Origin: Pectobacterium fontis
GTDB lineage: Bacteria; Pseudomonadota; Gammaproteobacteria; Enterobacterales; Enterobacteriaceae
Assembly (NCBI RefSeq): GCF_000803215.1
Contig: NZ_JSXC01000016.1
Coordinates: 54,155 to 118,154 of the forward strand
Length of the DNA: 64,000 nt
Reading direction: 5' to 3'
Shown: positions 1 to 9,161 of the stretch, piece after piece
Layout: every line of letters starts with the position of its first letter
Numbering within the stretch: position 1 is the stretch's first letter
Translations under genes and position numbers: made by a program
The notes under the pieces: model-generated
Database searches by the model: none
What the model saw: the letters and a program-made list of their open reading frames with translations, nothing else
What the model was told of the DNA's origin: nothing

Positions 1-545
1 TCTGCTTTGAGTAACGGTTTTTCCGTACTCTGATCGACGCTGTAAAGCGAGACAATCGCGCCAAGCACCATACCAATCAGCATCGTCACAAATCCATGCA
101 GGAAACTTTTTCCCATGTTCTGCAACATCACAATATGTTCCTGAACCCATTGCAGTAACTCGCGCTGAAGCTCTTCAACACTGACCGGCAGATACCCCGG
201 TAAGTAATGCGCGATCTGCTGCTGGATGTCATTGAGGATGTAACCAATACGTACATTAAACGCGGCGGTGTCCTTCATTTCCTGCATCAACAGCCCCACC
301 AGGCTGCCAAACAGTAAACTCAACAGGCTGACCACCAGCGTGCTGATCACCGCGACCACAATCCAACGAGCGCGCTTACCGCTGATGACCCGTTGAAAAT
401 AAGGCGTCAGCAAATTCACAATTTCATACACCAAAAAACCAGCAATAAAACAGGCCAGTAAGCGTAAAGGCAGCAATACAAGCAGGCCACCCATGATAAA
501 GAAAAAGCTCAACAGGCGAGCTTGTTTCAGGTTCAGTAACTGCAT
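1..545 (-). CDS. AI-2E family transporter-like membrane protein, 5' part
   Basis: The gene runs off the left edge, so only the first 181 codons are present. The start MQLLNLKQARLL is preceded on the coding strand by GGGATG about seven bases upstream. The translation shows closely spaced hydrophobic segments (residues about 12-30, 35-50 and 65-90), then a soluble stretch with ELQRELLQWVQEHI and another hydrophobic segment. This arrangement of a membrane pair, a long amphipathic loop and more membrane segments is that of the AI-2E exporter/PerM superfamily, whose members are usually about 350 residues. Substrates in this family are mostly unknown, and some members affect quorum-signal efflux or ion tolerance. 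I cannot tell which paralogue (PerM, YdiK or YhhT type) this is. It is transcribed away from the rest of the window. Confidence 0.75.
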   Translation of the reverse strand, partial: MQLLNLKQARLLSFFFIMGGLLVLLPLRLLACFIAGFLVYEIVNLLTPYFQRVISGKRARWIVVAVISTLVVSLLSLLFGSLVGLLMQEMKDTAAFNVRIGYILNDIQQQIAHYLPGYLPVSVEELQRELLQWVQEHIVMLQNMGKSFLHGFVTMLIGMVLGAIVSLYSVDQSTEKPLLKA

Positions 546-1561
546 GATGACATCCCATATGAAGAGGCTACGCCGAAAATACCCGTTGAGGGGTATGCTA
601 CGCCTTTTTCCCTATCAACAGATTGATATATATGCGTCAGATTTCCGTTTACGCGGCGAGTGATAACAAACAAACGGAGAATATTTTTGGTGTTTTACCA
701 GCGAAATGCCAGCAGTGTTTTCACTCGGGAGGTAAATGATGCCCCAAGTACCCCGGCGCGTAAGGTAGGCGCCAACAGATGGGTTCGAAATTTGACCATG
801 ATGTATCCCCATCGCATAAGAAACGCCTGTTTTCAGGAGTGATGTCCAGTGAGGGGATAAAAAAGAGGGCGGGAAATAGAAAAATAATTGAAATTATTCG
901 TTATTAATAAGAAATTTTTAAGAAAATCCGTTGTCAGTGTTGGTCAGCAGATGTGCATCAATATCTTTATCAGTAAAAAATTGACGTCGATGTTTATCGA
1001 ATAGTGTCATGCGGCGATAAGAGGGTTATTAGTTTAATCTCATCAATAATGATACGCTAGTCTAATTATCTATTCGCCATATGTTATAGGGCCACGCGTT
1101 AAAACCCCAGCATATTTCCAGAATTTATTCTCTGTGTTTAGTCAACCATGATGATGGAGAAAAGAATAGTTCACGAACAGATGGAAGAAAAAATAAATCG
1201 GCAAGAAGGAAAACAAAACGCGAGCGAAACGTTTCGCTACTGACATTTAAAAGATATGCTACATGCAAGATATGCTATATGCAGTAAAATATATAACCCT
1301 ATATTTTTCACATTATCGCGAGGAATAAATAAAGTCGTTTACTCTATACTCACGAAAAATTTACGCTGCCTTATCGTTCGACGACCGCTCAACGAATATC
1401 AGAGAATAACCAGCGCAATCGATTGCGATTGCTAAAATAAAGCTAAAGTAATAACAACAACGTTATTTATCACAATAGTTTTTGTTTTATCGTTATTTTC
1501 CACTGGTAAATACATACCTATCGACACGTTTATGGTCAGAGGAATCTACAGTAACCCAAGT
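546..1561. other. 1.0-kb AT-rich intergenic region
   Basis: I see no convincing gene here. Two overlapping ORFs of about 60 codons near 615-842 lie on opposite strands and lack ribosome sites. A 31-codon, Glu/Lys-rich ORF at 1148-1243 starts with three ATG codons but also lacks a Shine-Dalgarno. The promoter of the AI-2E-family gene must lie at the left end. The right end is downstream of the PAS gene; I found no clear terminator. Confidence 0.5.
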
Positions 1562-1954
1562 TTATGACGCCAGGTTTGTTGAAGGCTCAACAGTATCCTG
1601 ATTCAGGATCAACAAAGAAAGCACTCGGTTTTCAACGTTCAGCTTGGAAAAAGACAGTGTATTCAACTGCTTTTTAGCAAAGCCATCAGACAACAGATCC
1701 GAAACCACACGCGTACTCAACATGTTGGAATTCGTCATAAAGTCGTGATAGGCAAACTTCACATTGACTGGTAGAACATCATCAATTGAGACGGGCGTAT
1801 TCATTTCAGCGCGTAATCCAAAATGGTCGTTAAAGGCAGAATTCGCACAGACGACTTTACATTTTTCGTCAATGACCGCGACAGCACGCCGTTCGTTCTG
1901 AACGGGTTGAGAAAGTATGCCTAAAATCTCATTCTGGCCAAATATCAGACTCAT
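1562..1954 (-). CDS. Stand-alone PAS-domain protein
   Basis: This is a 130-residue protein. Residues about 18-75 look like a PAS fold: RRAVAVIDEKCKVVCANSAF resembles the typical first PAS strands and helix, in which a stored input is compared with an internal variable region. The start is supported by AGAGGA about five bases before ATG. There is no recognisable DNA-binding, kinase or cyclase domain. PAS modules usually sit at the N-terminus of a larger regulator, so this may be a remnant that has lost its output domain, or a free-standing sensor that binds a partner. It stands alone between two long AT-rich intergenic regions. The ligand is unknown and no gene name is justified. Confidence 0.6.
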   Translation of the reverse strand: MSLIFGQNEILGILSQPVQNERRAVAVIDEKCKVVCANSAFNDHFGLRAEMNTPVSIDDVLPVNVKFAYHDFMTNSNMLSTRVVSDLLSDGFAKKQLNTLSFSKLNVENRVLSLLILNQDTVEPSTNLAS

Positions 1955-2655
1955 TGTTTCCTCTGCATCATGCTATGTAAGAAATACCTCACAGCGCACC
2001 ATAACGTCACGGCACACCATTGATAAGCAATCAACCTACCGGAATTTAAAAGGTTTCCGGATTAATAGTGTTCTTCCCCGCCCCAGAGAATCGCTCATGA
2101 AAAGAGTCATCTTCGCTAACCGGAACAATTCACACGTCCTTAAGCTACCGTGGCGCAAACCTCTACCGACTTATTTCAGCGTCAACTGATGTTGGGTATA
2201 TCATGTTATTTATTTTTGGAAACCGGATATTTTTGAATAAAACACAAAAAAATAACACATCATCTTTCTTTTAGTCTGCGGGTAGCAGACGGCATACCGA
2301 CCCTTTTTAAGCAGGCTCACATCTGTACTGTATAGCATCCATAAAGTGTAGATTATTCACATTTATCTGCCTTTGATAATCAGATAAATCTATTTCATTA
2401 ATAGCCTACATATGGCTAACAATGAGAACAAAATTACAACAAACAGGCCGCCGTTGAACGCGCTAAATAGCAGTCTTGCATAGAAATATACTCTGAACAG
2501 GATTTTTGTTATCGGCTGAATAAGCGGGATTTTTACACCTTTTGATCGTAAATGGCGATCAAAAATTTAATAACAATAGATGTAATCTATTGAAAACAAT
2601 AAATTGATCGTTAATGGCATTGTAACTGCACCAATAATTCGACTGACTTTCATCT
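1955..2655. other. AT-rich intergenic region upstream of acs
   Basis: No gene is supported. A 90-codon plus-strand ORF (1917-2189) overlaps the PAS gene and has no ribosome site. Around 2276-2310 a GTCTGC/GCAGAC hairpin is followed by a short T run; it could be a weak terminator, but no gene ends before it on that strand. The distal acs promoter region begins at the right end. Confidence 0.4.
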
Positions 2656-2671
2656 TGTGACATGTATCACT
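2656..2671 (+). promoter_or_regulatory. CRP-binding site upstream of acs
   Basis: TGTGACATGTATCACT matches the CRP consensus TGTGA-N6-TCACA at nine of ten informative positions. E. coli acs is activated by CRP from sites upstream of its promoter, so the position fits. Here it lies about 310 bases before the acs start codon, with a MITE in between. Confidence 0.65.
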
Positions 2672-2736
2672 TACCACGTTTTAGCTACCACGAAGAAACA
2701 GCCTGTTTTCTGAGCTAAAAGACTATCTTTATATGT

Positions 2737-2850
2737 TAATGCTGTTCACTTAAGCGTGGATTTAGGGGGAAGCACGGTGATGAGGTTCCCGCAGGGACAC
2801 CTTGCACCGTAGTCGCCCCCGGTATCTCGATGCTTAAACGATCGGCATTA
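2737..2850. mobile_element. MITE copy 1, IS4-like ends, in the acs leader
   Basis: This is a 114-bp non-coding element with terminal inverted repeats (TAATGCTGTTCACTTAAGC at the left and the complement of TAATGCCGATCGTTTAAGC at the right, 15 of 19 matching). It is flanked by an imperfect 12-bp target duplication (ATCTTTATATGT and ACCTTTATACGT, 10 of 12). The interior is a long imperfect hairpin with CACGGTG and CACCGTG arms. From memory, the IS4 ends begin TAATGCCGATCAGTTAAG and IS4 makes 11-13 bp duplications, so an IS4-family transposase is the likely mobiliser. It is homologous to the copy at 38345-38456. Confidence 0.85.
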
Positions 2851-2982
2851 ACCTTTATACGTAACGTTTCATTGCCTTTCCTGCATTGCGTGATCAATCG
2901 CGCAAAAAAGAAACAAAGATAATAGGTTAACTACAATTAACCATTATTTGACATAACATTAACATGTTTAAGGAGAAGCGCT

Positions 2983-4944
2983 ATGACACAACATAATAAA
3001 CACATCATTCCCGCTGCAATTGCAGAAAATGCACTGATAAATGCCCAGCAATACGAAAATATGTATCGGCTGTCCGTTGACGATCCCGCCGCCTTCTGGG
3101 GTGAGCAGGGAAAGATCGTCGATTGGATCAAACCCTATAACACGATCAAGAACACCTCATTCGATCCTGGCCATATCCGTATTCGCTGGTTTGAAGACGG
3201 CACGCTAAATGTGGCAGCGAACTGTCTGGATCGCCATCTGGCCGAACGTGGCGATCAAACCGCCATCATTTGGGAAGGAGATGACGCGACCGAAAGTAAA
3301 ACGATCACCTATCGTGAATTGCATCAGTCCGTGTGCCGCTTCGCCAATGTGCTGAAGTCGCAGGGCGTTAAGAAAGGTGATGTCGTGGCCATTTATATGC
3401 CGATGGTGCCGGAAGCGGCGGTGGCCATGCTGGCCTGCGCCAGAATCGGGGCCATTCACTCGGTGATCTTCGGCGGGTTCTCTCCCGAAGCGATTTCCGG
3501 GCGTATCATCGATTCCAGCGCTAAGTTGGTCATCACAGCCGATGAAGGTATACGTGCCGGACGTGTGATTCCGCTGAAAAAGAATATTGATGAGGCGTTA
3601 AAGAACCCGAACGTCACCACCATTACCAGCGTGATCGTTTTCCGTCGCACGGGTAAGATCAATGCATGGCAGGAGGGACGCGATCTGTGGTGGCACGATC
3701 TGATTGAAAAAGCAGACGACCACTGTCCTCCAGAAGAGATGAACGCGGAAGATCCGTTATTTATCCTTTACACATCAGGCTCGACCGGTAAACCCAAAGG
3801 CGTATTGCATACGACTGGCGGCTATCTGGTCTATGCCGCGCTGACCTTCAAATATGTTTTCGACTACCACCCCGGTGACATCTACTGGTGTACGGCGGAT
3901 GTCGGCTGGGTCACGGGGCATAGCTACCTGCTTTACGGCCCGTTGGCGTGCGGCGCGATTACGCTGATGTTCGAAGGCGTGCCAACCTGGCCAGATGCGC
4001 GCCGTATGGCGCAAGTGGTCGATAAGCATCAGGTCAATATTCTCTACACCGCGCCGACTGCAATTCGTGCTCTGATGGCGGAAGGTGATAAAGCGATCGA
4101 GGGCACATCGCGTGAATCGCTCCGGATCATGGGTTCCGTCGGCGAACCGATCAACCCGGAAGCCTGGGAGTGGTATTTCAACAAAATCGGCAAGGGTAAA
4201 TGCCCTATCGTTGATACCTGGTGGCAAACAGAGACCGGAGGTTTCATGATCACCCCGCTGCCAGGTGCCATCGAAACGAAAGCAGGCTCCGCGACGCGCC
4301 CGTTCTTCGGCGTACAGCCGGCGCTCGTCGATAACCTCGGTAATCCACAAGAAGGTGCCGTTGAGGGTAATCTGGTGATTGTGGACTCCTGGCCGGGTCA
4401 GGCAAGAACCCTGTTTGGCGATCACGACCGCTTCGAGCAAACCTATTTTTCCACCTTTAAAGGCATGTACTTCAGCGGCGATGGCGCACGCCGTGATGAA
4501 GATGGCTATTACTGGATCACGGGTCGTGTTGACGACGTACTGAACGTTTCCGGGCACCGTCTGGGGACGGCGGAAATCGAATCGGCGCTCGTTGCACACC
4601 CTAAGATCGCCGAAGCGGCTGTGGTCGGCATTCCACACCATATGAAAGGTCAGGCTATTTACGCCTACATCACGCTGAACCACGGCGAAGAGCCGTCCAG
4701 CGAGCTGTATACGGAAGTGCGCAACTGGGTGCGTAAGGAAATTGGCCCGATTGCCACCCCGGATATCCTGCACTGGACGGATTCCTTACCGAAAACGCGC
4801 TCTGGCAAAATCATGCGTCGTATTTTGCGTAAAATCGCCGCCGGTGACACCAGCAATCTGGGGGATACCTCAACGCTGGCCGATCCTGGCGTCGTCGAAA
4901 AACTGCTCGAAGAAAAGCAGGCCATGAGTACCGCTTCTCAATAA
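2983..4944 (+). CDS. acs: Acetyl-CoA synthetase
   Basis: Acs activates acetate with ATP and CoA, via acetyl-AMP, for high-affinity acetate use in the cytoplasm. At 653 residues it matches the enterobacterial enzyme. It carries the adenylation P-loop [11 protein letters not shown], the WWQTETGG motif, the hinge region [17 protein letters not shown] and the C-terminal PKTRSGK, whose final lysine is residue 609, the residue acetylated to switch Acs off in other enterobacteria. AAGGAG precedes the chosen ATG. The next genes are yjcH and actP, as in E. coli, giving an acetate uptake and activation operon. The upstream CRP site suggests catabolite control. A MITE occupies the leader between that site and the start codon. 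Confidence 0.98.
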   Translation: MTQHNKHIIPAAIAENALINAQQYENMYRLSVDDPAAFWGEQGKIVDWIKPYNTIKNTSFDPGHIRIRWFEDGTLNVAANCLDRHLAERGDQTAIIWEGDDATESKTITYRELHQSVCRFANVLKSQGVKKGDVVAIYMPMVPEAAVAMLACARIGAIHSVIFGGFSPEAISGRIIDSSAKLVITADEGIRAGRVIPLKKNIDEALKNPNVTTITSVIVFRRTGKINAWQEGRDLWWHDLIEKADDHCPPEEMNAEDPLFILYTSGSTGKPKGVLHTTGGYLVYAALTFKYVFDYHPGDIYWCTADVGWVTGHSYLLYGPLACGAITLMFEGVPTWPDARRMAQVVDKHQVNILYTAPTAIRALMAEGDKAIEGTSRESLRIMGSVGEPINPEAWEWYFNKIGKGKCPIVDTWWQTETGGFMITPLPGAIETKAGSATRPFFGVQPALVDNLGNPQEGAVEGNLVIVDSWPGQARTLFGDHDRFEQTYFSTFKGMYFSGDGARRDEDGYYWITGRVDDVLNVSGHRLGTAEIESALVAHPKIAEAAVVGIPHHMKGQAIYAYITLNHGEEPSSELYTEVRNWVRKEIGPIATPDILHWTDSLPKTRSGKIMRRILRKIAAGDTSNLGDTSTLADPGVVEKLLEEKQAMSTASQ

Positions 4945-4965
4945 CTCCTGCCTCACCGCTCTCTT

Positions 4966-4998
4966 ATCCCCGTAAGCCATAACGTGGCTTGCGGGGAT
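4966..4998 (+). promoter_or_regulatory. Intercistronic hairpin between acs and yjcH
   Basis: ATCCCCG-t-AAGCCA, a five-base loop, then TGGCTT-g-CGGGGAT forms a stem of about 14 pairs 21 bases after the acs stop. No T run follows, so it is more likely an mRNA stability or processing element than a full terminator. Confidence 0.6.
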
Positions 4999-5067
4999 GT
5001 GGCTGACGATAAATCAGGCGGTGATATTGCGGCAGCACTCAACCTTATAGATTACTGGAGACTTACG

Positions 5068-5379
5068 ATGAATGACGACATTTATCAACGGATTGAAAGT
5101 AACCCCTTATTCAGAGAACTGGTCAATAAGCGGCAGCGTTTCGCTGCGTTTCTTTCACTGATCATGCTGGTGCTTTATGTCGGTTTTATTTTGCTGATCG
5201 CTTTTGCGCCCGGCTGGTTGGGAACACCGATCGGCCCAGGCTCCAGCATTACCCGCGGCATTCCGATTGGCGTAGGGTTGATTGCGATTTCCTTCATTCT
5301 GACCGGCGTCTATGTGTATCGCGCTAACGGTGAATTTGATCATCTGACCAAGCAGTTACTGGATGAGGTAAAGCAATGA
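5068..5379 (+). CDS. yjcH: DUF485 inner-membrane protein YjcH
   Basis: This is a 103-residue membrane protein of the DUF485 family. Two hydrophobic helices are visible, around residues 25-48 and 62-84. The start [13 protein letters not shown] is chosen because the family is about 104 residues long and because ACTGGAG lies upstream; the longer open frame before it has no ribosome site. It lies between acs and actP and overlaps actP by four bases (ATGA), so the two are translationally coupled. YjcH is consistently cotranscribed with the acetate permease and is assumed to assist it, but no biochemical role is established. Confidence 0.93.
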   Translation: MNDDIYQRIESNPLFRELVNKRQRFAAFLSLIMLVLYVGFILLIAFAPGWLGTPIGPGSSITRGIPIGVGLIAISFILTGVYVYRANGEFDHLTKQLLDEVKQ

Positions 5380-7034
5380 AAATACGCTTTATGATGCTGT
5401 TAGGATTGTTGGTGCTGCCTGTGCTTGCGTGGGCGGCAGATGCCCTCACGGGTGATGTCCAACGCCAGCCGTTGAATATTCAGGCCATCGTGATGTTTCT
5501 GCTGTTCGTCGGCGGGACGTTGTATATCACCTACTGGGCGTCGAAAAGAACGCGTTCACGTAGCGATTACTACACGGCTGGCGGCAACATTACCGGTTTC
5601 CAGAACGGATTGGCTATTGCGGGCGACTATATGTCTGCCGCGTCCTTCCTCGGTATTTCCGCGCTGGTCTATACCTCCGGTTACGACGGTCTGATTTATT
5701 CACTCGGCTTTTTGGTCGGCTGGCCGATTATCCTGTTTCTGATTGCGGAACGGTTACGTAACCTCGGACGTTACACTTTTGCGGATGTCGCGTCCTACCG
5801 TTTGCAACAGCGCCCCATCCGTAGCCTGTCAGCCTGTGGCTCTCTGGTGGTTGTCGCCCTATACCTGATTGCACAGATGGTCGGCGCAGGGAAACTCATC
5901 GAGCTGCTGTTTGGCCTCAACTACCATGTGGCCGTAATACTGGTCGGTATTTTGATGGTGATGTACGTGATGTTTGGCGGCATGCTCGCCACCACCTGGG
6001 TACAGATTATTAAAGCCGTCCTGCTGCTATTTGGTGCCACCTTCATGGCCATCATGGTAATGAAATCCGTGGGTTTCAGCTTTGACGAGTTGTTCAAACA
6101 GGCGATGGCGGTTCACCCGAAAGGGGCCTCGATCATGAGTCCCGGCGGGCTGGTTTCCGACCCGATATCCGCGTTGTCTCTCGGGTTGGGTCTGATGTTC
6201 GGTACGGCTGGCCTACCGCATATTCTGATGCGTTTCTTCACGGTCAGCGATGCGAAAGAAGCGCGTAAAAGCGTGTTCTACGCCACAGGGTTCATGGGCT
6301 ATTTCTACTTCCTGACCTTCATCATCGGTTTCGGTGCCATCCTGCTCGTGAGCGCCAACCCTGAGTTTAAGGACGCGACAGGCGCGCTCATTGGTGGGAA
6401 TAACATGGCAGCGGTGCATCTGGCGGATGCAGTCGGCGGCGACTTCTTCCTCGGTTTCATCTCCGCCGTGGCTTTTGCCACTATTCTGGCCGTCGTTGCC
6501 GGACTCACGCTAGCAGGTGCCTCTGCCGTATCCCACGATCTCTACTCTAACGTGATCAAGAAAGGGAAAGCGACGGAGCGTGATGAGCTGAAAGTCTCGA
6601 AAATCACCGTACTGGTGCTGGGTGTGGTGGCCATTTCGCTCGGTATCCTGTTTGAGAACCAGAACATCGCCTTCATGGTCGGGCTGGCCTTCTCCATCGC
6701 CGCCAGTTGTAACTTCCCGATTATCATCATCTCAATGTACTGGTCGAAACTGACCACGCGCGGCGCGATGATGGGCGGCTGGGCAGGGCTGCTGACTGCC
6801 GTCATTTTGATGATACTGGGGCCGACCATCTGGGTGAAAATCCTCGGTCACGCCACGCCGATTTACCCCTACGATTATCCTGCGCTCTTCTCCATGCTGG
6901 TCGCGTTTATCGGTATCTGGTTCTTCTCCATCACCGACCGTTCCGAGGCAGGTCAGCAGGAGCGCGCACGCTTCCACACACAGTTTGTTCGCTCACAAAC
7001 CGGCCTCGGCGCATCAAAAGGCAGTTCCCACTGA
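5376..7034 (+). CDS. actP: Cation/acetate symporter ActP
   Basis: ActP is a sodium:solute symporter (SSS family) that takes up acetate and, in E. coli, glycolate. The 552-residue protein begins with a cleavable signal-like segment ([20 protein letters not shown]) and contains about 13 membrane helices, with the SSS-type region [19 protein letters not shown] near residue 65 and [18 protein letters not shown] near residue 205. Its length matches E. coli ActP (549). It starts inside the yjcH stop codon and is the last gene of the acs operon, followed by a hairpin terminator. It supplies substrate to Acs when acetate is scarce. Confidence 0.97.
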   Translation: MKIRFMMLLGLLVLPVLAWAADALTGDVQRQPLNIQAIVMFLLFVGGTLYITYWASKRTRSRSDYYTAGGNITGFQNGLAIAGDYMSAASFLGISALVYTSGYDGLIYSLGFLVGWPIILFLIAERLRNLGRYTFADVASYRLQQRPIRSLSACGSLVVVALYLIAQMVGAGKLIELLFGLNYHVAVILVGILMVMYVMFGGMLATTWVQIIKAVLLLFGATFMAIMVMKSVGFSFDELFKQAMAVHPKGASIMSPGGLVSDPISALSLGLGLMFGTAGLPHILMRFFTVSDAKEARKSVFYATGFMGYFYFLTFIIGFGAILLVSANPEFKDATGALIGGNNMAAVHLADAVGGDFFLGFISAVAFATILAVVAGLTLAGASAVSHDLYSNVIKKGKATERDELKVSKITVLVLGVVAISLGILFENQNIAFMVGLAFSIAASCNFPIIIISMYWSKLTTRGAMMGGWAGLLTAVILMILGPTIWVKILGHATPIYPYDYPALFSMLVAFIGIWFFSITDRSEAGQQERARFHTQFVRSQTGLGASKGSSH

Positions 7035-7044
7035 TTCTCTGCTC

Positions 7045-7073
7045 ACTGGCCCGCATTTCGCGGGCCAGTCTTT
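7045..7073 (+). terminator. Rho-independent-type terminator after actP
   Basis: ACTGGCCCGC-attt-CGCGGGCCAGT is a near-perfect stem followed by CTTTCT. The T run is short, so termination may be partial. It lies between the convergent actP and rhiE genes. Confidence 0.75.
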
Positions 7074-7110
7074 CTCAGAAGCTCAACGCTTCGCATTGTT
7101 AAAACTGGGT

Positions 7111-8841
7111 TTACTCCTCGCTTAACGTCACCACGTCATACATCACACTGCCACCTTTTAATTGCAGAGCGACCGTGTTGTTGCCGTTTTTCAGAAAATC
7201 GGATGACACGGGAATTCGCGCAATATGGTAGCGACCACTCTGTAGCGCACCGCGATATAGGGCTTTGTCGTTCTCGTAAGTCAGCGTTTCCAGCGTGCTG
7301 CCGTTTACCGCTACCGCCAACTGTGGAACGGTCGGTTCGCTCATGCCGTTGTTGCTGGCAGCCGCCAGCGCGATGTTCAGGAAATAGGTTTTCTTTTCTG
7401 GTTGCAGCGCAAAACGAATAGCCCATGTTCCCGGTTTGGTCTGCGCGTAATACCAGTCACGCTGATAGTCACTGCGGCCAATCTCAAACGTCAGATTGGC
7501 CGGAACCTCATGTTGCCAGCGGGTGTTACGTGTTTGATTGCCAAAACGAAATTCACTCGCCTGCCGATTGGCCTGCCCTATCGCCCACACCACGGGTTCA
7601 GCTTTAGGCAGCGTAATCGCTGGCAGCGTTTGCCTGTCACCAGAAACAGACAGCGTTTGTTCTGCCAGTATCCCCGGTTGCGTCCCCTTGTTGGCATATA
7701 CCGTCAGATGATAATTGCCCGGACGGACGTGCGAGATCGCAAAGTTCCCCTGTGTATCTGTCATTGCCTGATACGAATAGCCGCGGGTTTGCACATCAAA
7801 CGGTTCATCCAATGACGATGAAAGCACCACGGTAACGGGCTGCTGGCTGGCCACGCGCCCGCTGACCTGCGTGCGCTCACGCGCATAGCGGGGGTCATCC
7901 ACCCATTTGTACGGCCAACTCACCGTTTCCGTCAGCGCCTGACGTCGGGCATCTGTCAGCATCTGTTCGGTATCGCCCTGATTGATATACAGCAACCACG
8001 GCCCGTAGAATTTTTTCCAACCCGGTGGCACCACCATATCCGGCGTACCAAGGTGCGCGCCTGTCATATAATTCAGAATGATCGCATCCTGATGCACCAG
8101 CAGATCCTGCTTGAGTGCATCGCCGGAAAAATACTCCCGATTGCCGTGAATCAACCACGCGCCTACGCCGTTCCCGAACACGCCCCAGAAAGGCGCGGCA
8201 CGCATATAGCCAGCGAAATCATATTTGGAATAGATACGGCCATCCGGCAGTCGCCAGGTTTCATCTTGTACCTTCGGCAAGGCCTCAAGCTGACTGTAAA
8301 GCAGCGGTTTCCCCTGACGTTCGCCATTGTAGAGGTGATCTAACCGGGCAGGATCGAAGCGATAGACGTTACGTAGCTCACTAACCTTAACGTCCTGACT
8401 TCCACGATTTTCGGCTACCACATAGCTGTAAAGCCCGCTAACGCCACGACGCATAATCAGATGATATTCGAGCCGTAACAACCCGCCTTTATCGTCGATA
8501 TAGGCGACATGCGCCATCTCAGGATCGTTACGTAGCACCTCTACTCGTTCGGGAACAAAATCTTTTACGCCTTTAACAGGGGCATCGCTAACATAGTAAT
8601 CGAGGTAAGCACTACGCGTTTTGCTCGGATCGCGCACCGCGCCGGACAGATGGGTGACGATATTGTTGCCCCCTATCACCATCCTGACCGCACTGCCATC
8701 CTCCCCAAACGCGACGTTCAGCAGGCCGTTATCCAGCACGGTATGCAAACCAGAGACGGATAACGACACCGCATTACCCTGTGCGCTATAGCCATAGGGG
8801 GCGAACATCGCGCCCACCAACAATAAGACAGATCGCTTCAC
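7111..8841 (-). CDS. rhiE: Rhamnogalacturonate lyase, PL4 family
   Basis: This is a 576-residue secreted enzyme that cleaves the rhamnose-galacturonate backbone of pectin rhamnogalacturonan I by beta-elimination. A Sec signal peptide is clear (MKRSVLLLVGAMFAPYGYSA). The N-terminal half (to about residue 330) is the PL4 catalytic domain, with DFAGYMRAAPFWGVFGNGVG and YGPWLLYINQGD. A fibronectin III-like domain follows (about 350-430, DTQGNFAISHVRPGNYHLTVY) and then a C-terminal beta-sandwich ending MYDVVTLSEE. Length and domain order match Dickeya RhiE, which leaves the cell by the Out type II system; the same route is inferred here. It is convergent with actP. I saw no KdgR box, and the upstream region holds a decayed MITE core. 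Confidence 0.9.
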   Translation of the reverse strand: MKRSVLLLVGAMFAPYGYSAQGNAVSLSVSGLHTVLDNGLLNVAFGEDGSAVRMVIGGNNIVTHLSGAVRDPSKTRSAYLDYYVSDAPVKGVKDFVPERVEVLRNDPEMAHVAYIDDKGGLLRLEYHLIMRRGVSGLYSYVVAENRGSQDVKVSELRNVYRFDPARLDHLYNGERQGKPLLYSQLEALPKVQDETWRLPDGRIYSKYDFAGYMRAAPFWGVFGNGVGAWLIHGNREYFSGDALKQDLLVHQDAIILNYMTGAHLGTPDMVVPPGWKKFYGPWLLYINQGDTEQMLTDARRQALTETVSWPYKWVDDPRYARERTQVSGRVASQQPVTVVLSSSLDEPFDVQTRGYSYQAMTDTQGNFAISHVRPGNYHLTVYANKGTQPGILAEQTLSVSGDRQTLPAITLPKAEPVVWAIGQANRQASEFRFGNQTRNTRWQHEVPANLTFEIGRSDYQRDWYYAQTKPGTWAIRFALQPEKKTYFLNIALAAASNNGMSEPTVPQLAVAVNGSTLETLTYENDKALYRGALQSGRYHIARIPVSSDFLKNGNNTVALQLKGGSVMYDVVTLSEE

Positions 8842-8902
8842 CGTCAGCCCTCTTGTGTTCGCTTGCTTAGACAGAAGTTCTTATCGCATCCATTCAGGCC
8901 AC

Positions 8903-8981
8903 TGCCGCTGCAATATCGAGATACACGGGCTACCACGGTGCGAGGTGTCCCTGCGGGAACCTCATCACCGTGTTTCCCTAA
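8903..8981. mobile_element. MITE copy 2, decayed core, upstream of rhiE
   Basis: The central hairpin of the MITE is preserved here (ATCGAGATAC, then CACGGTGCGAGGT, CCTGCGGG and ACCTCATCACCGTG), but the terminal repeats and target duplication are not recognisable. It is an older or truncated copy of the elements at 2737-2850 and 38345-38456. It lies in the 320-bp region upstream of rhiE, where I saw no other gene or clear operator. Confidence 0.7.
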
Positions 8982-9161
8982 TATCCGACATAGGTGTAGC
9001 CTGAAGTATTCAAAAAATTCAGCATTTTTAGAGAGATAATAATGATGAGAACAACATAATCGAGGGGATAAATGCCCTCCTTCACGTCATTGCCAGCAAA
9101 CACCAGAATCTGGCAATAACGCGAAGAAAGTCAGGATCGATATCGCAGAAATCAAAATCAG

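Noticed and set aside
615..842. Two overlapping ORFs of about 60 codons on opposite strands
   Set aside because: No Shine-Dalgarno, atypical composition and mutual overlap; neither resembles a known protein.
1148..1243. 31-codon Glu/Lys-rich ORF beginning with three ATG codons
   Set aside because: No ribosome site or promoter could be seen, so it is not distinguishable from chance in AT-rich DNA.
3775..4773. 332-codon ORF antisense to acs
   Set aside because: It is a shadow of the well-conserved acs reading frame, with no ribosome site and no recognisable domain.
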